Shown one piece after another: positions 14,999 through 16,700 of a stretch of DNA of 16,700 nt (the first letter of the stretch is position 1; each line of letters starts with the position of its first letter). The position numbers and the translations under genes were made by a program. The notes below the pieces were generated by a model. The model was given only the letters and a program-made list of their open reading frames with translations, was not told the origin of the DNA and made no database searches. Source of the DNA: DATLFA01 sp039934635 (GTDB taxonomy: Bacteria > Actinomycetota > Acidimicrobiia > Acidimicrobiales > WLNW01); the NCBI GenBank assembly GCA_039934635.1, contig JBDTLT010000110.1:1-16700 (forward strand). The letters are read 5' to 3'.

Positions 14999-15214
14999 CT
15001 AGGTGAAGATCAAGATGAGGGCGACAAGAATCACGATCATCACCATCGCCATGACGATGAGCTGTGTGACGACCTTGCGGGGCACCCGCCCCTGCTTCTG
15101 TTGGTCGCCGTCGCGGCCCGAGAGGAAGTCGGGATGCAGATACTCGTGCTGACCTTCTCGCGGCACGTAGCGGCGGCCCTCGATCCTGCCTTGGACGAAC
15201 GGGTCAAACCACAT
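14999..15214 (-). CDS. Small tail-anchored membrane protein (71 aa), unknown function
   Basis: A 71-residue protein I do not recognise. The N-terminal 45 residues are hydrophilic and basic/acidic mixed (starting MWFDPFVQGRIEGRRYVPRE, then HEYLHPDFLSGRDGD); one strong transmembrane helix follows at about 49-70 (TQLIVMAMVMIVILVALILI) and ends the protein at Thr71. Basic residues RKVV before the helix and the short tail predict the N-terminus inside (tail-anchor-like). ATG 15214 is chosen over upstream codons because the hydrophilic pattern starts there and TACGCT (15222-15227, minus) lies 7 nt before it as a possible -10 box of a leaderless transcript. It is divergent from a 58-aa acidic protein gene and convergent with the ABC permease gene. 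The clear helix and the promoter argue that it is real. Confidence 0.68.
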   Translation of the reverse strand: MWFDPFVQGRIEGRRYVPREGQHEYLHPDFLSGRDGDQQKQGRVPRKVVTQLIVMAMVMIVILVALILIFT

Positions 15215-15221
15215 GAGGCGA

Positions 15222-15227
15222 AGCGTA
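15222..15227 (-). promoter_or_regulatory. Probable -10 box (TACGCT) of the 71-aa membrane protein gene
   Basis: On the minus strand TACGCT ends 7 nt before the ATG, and there is no ribosome binding site in between, which fits a leaderless transcript. A weak TGACTG at the -35 distance (18-nt spacer) is present. Confidence 0.35.
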
Positions 15228-15281
15228 CCACCACGCGTTGAAGCGCAGTCAGGCTCGGGTTTGCGCGAGCGCGGCGTCGGG

Positions 15282-15287
15282 TAGCAC
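15282..15287 (+). promoter_or_regulatory. Probable -10 box (TAGCAC) of the 58-aa acidic protein gene
   Basis: TAGCAC lies 5 nt before ATG 15293 with no ribosome binding site between. It resembles the TAGCAT box at the same distance before the LysE-family gene. Confidence 0.35.
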
Positions 15288-15292
15288 TCGCC

Positions 15293-15469
15293 ATGACCAC
15301 TCATCAAACGGACGCGTCAGACAAACCAGATCCCCATCCTCATCAGGCCGCGTCAGACGAAGCAGATCCGGAAAAGCAGAGTACCCCTGCGGGCGTTGTG
15401 AAAGACCTCGAGGAAGAGGCCGAGGCAATCGGAGCGTCGACCGACCCCTCCGCAGCACACGACGAGTAA
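15293..15469 (+). CDS. Small acidic hydrophilic protein (58 aa), unknown function
   Basis: Reading from ATG 15293 gives 58 residues to TAA at 15467-15469. The N-terminal half is rich in Asp, Pro, His and Gln (MTTHQTDASDKPDPHPHQAA), and the second half has a short, probably helical acidic stretch (GVVKDLEEEAEAIG, about 34-47) followed by a polar tail. There are no Cys, no Trp and no hydrophobic helix, so it is likely soluble and largely disordered. Evidence that it is a gene: a -10-like box at the leaderless distance, codon choice that favours G/C at third positions, and the divergent arrangement with the 71-aa membrane protein. It is too short for most gene callers. No family recognised. Confidence 0.5.
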   Translation: MTTHQTDASDKPDPHPHQAASDEADPEKQSTPAGVVKDLEEEAEAIGASTDPSAAHDE

Positions 15470-15529
15470 CGACGCGGCATCACGCGTTGAAGGCTCTGCC
15501 CGCTGATCGACCCTTTGTGGATATGGCGA

Positions 15530-15718
15530 TCAGGCGACGAGCGAGTGTGCGTGCTGTCGCTGCTGTCGCCGCCATTCGGCCCGAGCTTGCAGGTACATGT
15601 TGTGCGATCGGAAGAGGGTCCAGTGTGTGCCGAGTCTGGCGCCGCCCCAGTCTTCTGGTTCCGGGCCGACGAGCGGAGCCCATTCCTCGATGCGGAATCG
15701 ACGAAGGTACTTCGGCAT
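15530..15718 (-). CDS. Doubtful small ORF (62 aa), basic and aromatic-rich
   Basis: The frame from ATG 15718 to TGA at 15530-15532 gives a 62-residue basic protein: MPKYLRRFRIEEWAPLVGPE, then DWGGARLGTHWTLFRSHNMY, ending LQARAEWRRQQRQHAHSLVA. The Trp/Tyr/Arg-rich, proline-spaced pattern looks more protein-like than the frames on the other strand, and an N-terminal extension of 22 residues is possible. I do not recognise a family. No good ribosome binding site or promoter is seen. It could be a small conserved protein, a remnant of a longer gene, or chance. It lies in the only gene-poor stretch of the window. Confidence 0.35.
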   Translation of the reverse strand: MPKYLRRFRIEEWAPLVGPEPEDWGGARLGTHWTLFRSHNMYLQARAEWRRQQRQHAHSLVA

Positions 15719-15957
15719 GGCTGCTTTGGTTCTTGCTTCGGTCTGCAACAGCGGACTCCTGGCTCGGCCCCACGCCCTCTGCACCAGTTCCCGTCATCGG
15801 CCACCTCGAAACGGGGTGAAATCCGCACATTGGATCAGTCTGTTGTAACGAAAGCGACCGCCGTTCGATGACGTAGGCCTTCGCCGTTGAGGATTCGAGG
15901 TCGTGCAATTCGTGACCGTAACGAACGTAGATGTTCGTGGAGTCAAGAGGACAGTTC
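15719..15957. other. Gene-poor spacer
   Basis: Together with the doubtful 62-aa ORF this makes a 488-bp stretch (15470-15957) without a well-supported gene. Frames open on both strands give low-complexity or frame-shadow sequence with no domain. No tRNA T-arm pattern, IS end or long repeat was found. The only local structure is the hairpin at 15921-15938. Confidence 0.4.
15921..15938 (-). terminator. Hairpin downstream of the lipoprotein gene
   Basis: ACGAAC (15921-15926) and GTTCGT (15933-15938) form a perfect 6-bp inverted repeat with a 6-nt loop, 19 nt beyond the lipoprotein stop. It may end that transcript. There is no U-run after it, so a protein-binding site is equally possible. Confidence 0.3.
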
Positions 15958-16485
15958 TCAGGCTGGCCCTATGCACTTGGTCAACGCTGCTTGCGCCTTC
16001 GCTCGAATCTCTTCGTCGAAACTGATCTTTGTTCCTTGGAAGAGGCCCACGTGCAGAATCTTCGCCTCGGACTCGCCGGGGCCGTTTTCGCGCAGGCAGC
16101 GAGTCTGGGCGGCCGTGCGGCTAGCTGTTGACGGGCGAAGGACACTGTAAAGGCCGTCAAACATTGCGAGGGTATCGAAGCACTGGTCGAACATTTCGTA
16201 GGTCTTCTCGGCTTCACGCTGCGTGAGCGGTGTGCCCGCTCCGAATGCCTGAAGCTTGTCGATTCCGTACTCGCGAAGGAACGGTGTTGCGATGCAGCGC
16301 CTTCCGTTTTGATTGAGCAGCGTGCCGTTGTCAACGAAGTCGTTGAACGCAGCAAGTTCGGCCTGTGTGAGCGGCGTGGCGGTCGTGGCGGGACTCGAAG
16401 AGCCTCCGCTTCCGTCCGATGAGCAGCTAGTGGTCTCGAGCAAGCCGACGACCAAAATGAGCAAAGCCACCAGCACACGTTTCAC
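15958..16485 (-). CDS. Secreted lipoprotein-like protein with two Cys-paired repeats
   Basis: A 175-residue exported protein. The signal peptide is MKRVLVALLILVVGLLETTS, with Cys21 as likely lipidated residue; the lipobox (TTSC) is weak because the -3 position is Thr. A Ser/Gly/Thr linker (22-38) follows. The mature part contains two related units: RCIATPFLREYG from Cys64 to Cys102 (QCFD), and RCLRENGPG from Cys130 to Cys171 (KCIG), each with a Glu-rich helix before the second Cys. The four Cys would form two disulphides outside the membrane. Similar Cys-to-Cys repeat lipoproteins seem common in Acidimicrobiia, without known function (from memory, not checked). GTG at 16485 is chosen over an upstream start because GGGGGGG lies 7 nt before it and the signal peptide begins there. 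Confidence 0.75.
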   Translation of the reverse strand: MKRVLVALLILVVGLLETTSCSSDGSGGSSSPATTATPLTQAELAAFNDFVDNGTLLNQNGRRCIATPFLREYGIDKLQAFGAGTPLTQREAEKTYEMFDQCFDTLAMFDGLYSVLRPSTASRTAAQTRCLRENGPGESEAKILHVGLFQGTKISFDEEIRAKAQAALTKCIGPA

Positions 16486-16492
16486 CGACGAA

Positions 16493-16499
16493 CCCCCCC
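16493..16499 (-). promoter_or_regulatory. Strong ribosome binding site of the lipoprotein gene
   Basis: GGGGGGG on the minus strand, 7 nt before GTG 16485. It moves the start 18 codons downstream of the longest open frame and places the signal peptide at the N-terminus. Confidence 0.5.
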
Positions 16500-16509
16500 G
16501 GGCAACGGG

Positions 16510-16515
16510 ACGATA
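16510..16515 (-). promoter_or_regulatory. Probable -10 box (TATCGT) of the lipoprotein gene
   Basis: TATCGT on the minus strand would place the transcript start about 17 nt before the GTG, leaving just enough leader for the G-rich ribosome binding site. It is the same hexamer as before the epoxide hydrolase gene. No clear -35 box. Confidence 0.4.
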
Positions 16516-16700
16516 GCCGTACACAGAGCGGAGAACCACCGGCGGGCGACCACGATCGAACCCTCCCGGCAGTACAGGCCGCGTTCGACCGCGACGCCTC
16601 GCGTCAAGACAGTGTCGTGGACGCGGCGCTAATTCCCGAACTATCAGGCTGACCGGTGGCTATCACCCCACAGAGACGTGTAGGTGTTTCATGCCGTTGA
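16516..16700. other. Right-end region, no confident gene
   Basis: Nothing here shows a convincing protein on either strand. An ATG at 16691, preceded by AGGTG at a 4-nt gap, could be the start of a plus-strand gene that leaves the window after ten bases; this cannot be judged from what is visible. Confidence 0.3.

Noticed and set aside
15232..15492. 12-bp direct repeat CACGCGTTGAAG at 15232-15243 and 15481-15492 flanking the 58-aa gene, as a mobile-element or attachment-site signature
   Set aside because: A 12-bp match in a window of this size and skewed composition is expected by chance now and then, and there is no integrase or transposase.
15800..15957. Possible tRNA or small structured RNA
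   Set aside because: No T-loop consensus with matching acceptor stem, and only one short hairpin; nothing that folds into a cloverleaf.

Overview
This is a GC-rich stretch of bacterial chromosome, densely packed, with many GTG starts. The mix of genes (several lipid-type oxidoreductases, an LtrA protein, a DUF1345 protein, a MacB/FtsX-type exporter, a Cys-paired lipoprotein) and the frequent starts without a ribosome binding site suggest an actinomycete, most likely of the class Acidimicrobiia (Ilumatobacter-like). That placement is inferred from gene content and composition; there is no rRNA or other marker in the window. I see no CRISPR array, tRNA, rRNA, insertion sequence, integrase or phage gene.

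Layout. (1) 1-884, plus strand: the 3' end of an NTF2-fold protein gene, then a striking 44-bp dyad (171-214), then a LysE/RhtB exporter gene that is probably read from a leaderless transcript. (2) 886-2694: an acyl-CoA dehydrogenase gene (minus) and an AhpD/carboxymuconolactone-decarboxylase-like gene (plus) diverge from a 108-bp promoter region. (3) 2701-8390, minus strand: a compact six-gene run read in the order bioF, bioD, cation diffusion facilitator, double-propeller SMP-30-like protein, short-chain dehydrogenase, SnoaL-like protein. bioF and bioD overlap by 4 nt and the other gaps are 9 to 49 nt, so this could be a single transcript linking biotin synthesis, metal efflux and a small catabolic module. 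(4) 8453-10274: a DUF1345 membrane protein gene (plus) converges on and overlaps an LtrA gene (minus), which lies just downstream of an epoxide hydrolase gene (10300-11442, minus). (5) 11621-14935, plus strand: an ATPase and a large FtsX-type permease forming a complete MacB/LolCDE-like ABC system. (6) 14936-16700: a sparser region with a 71-aa tail-anchored protein (minus), a divergent 58-aa acidic protein (plus), a doubtful 62-aa ORF (minus), and a lipoprotein with two Cys-paired repeats (minus).

The enzymes (acyl-CoA dehydrogenase, AhpD-like, SDR, SMP-30-like, SnoaL-like, epoxide hydrolase) fit a lifestyle of oxidising lipids, terpenoids or similar hydrophobic compounds. No single complete pathway can be read from them. 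Nothing here stands out as a defence or mobile system. The most unusual items are the near-perfect 44-bp operator-like palindrome, the 12-repeat double propeller, the altered active-site motifs in the SDR and the AhpD-like protein, and the small-protein cluster at the right end.
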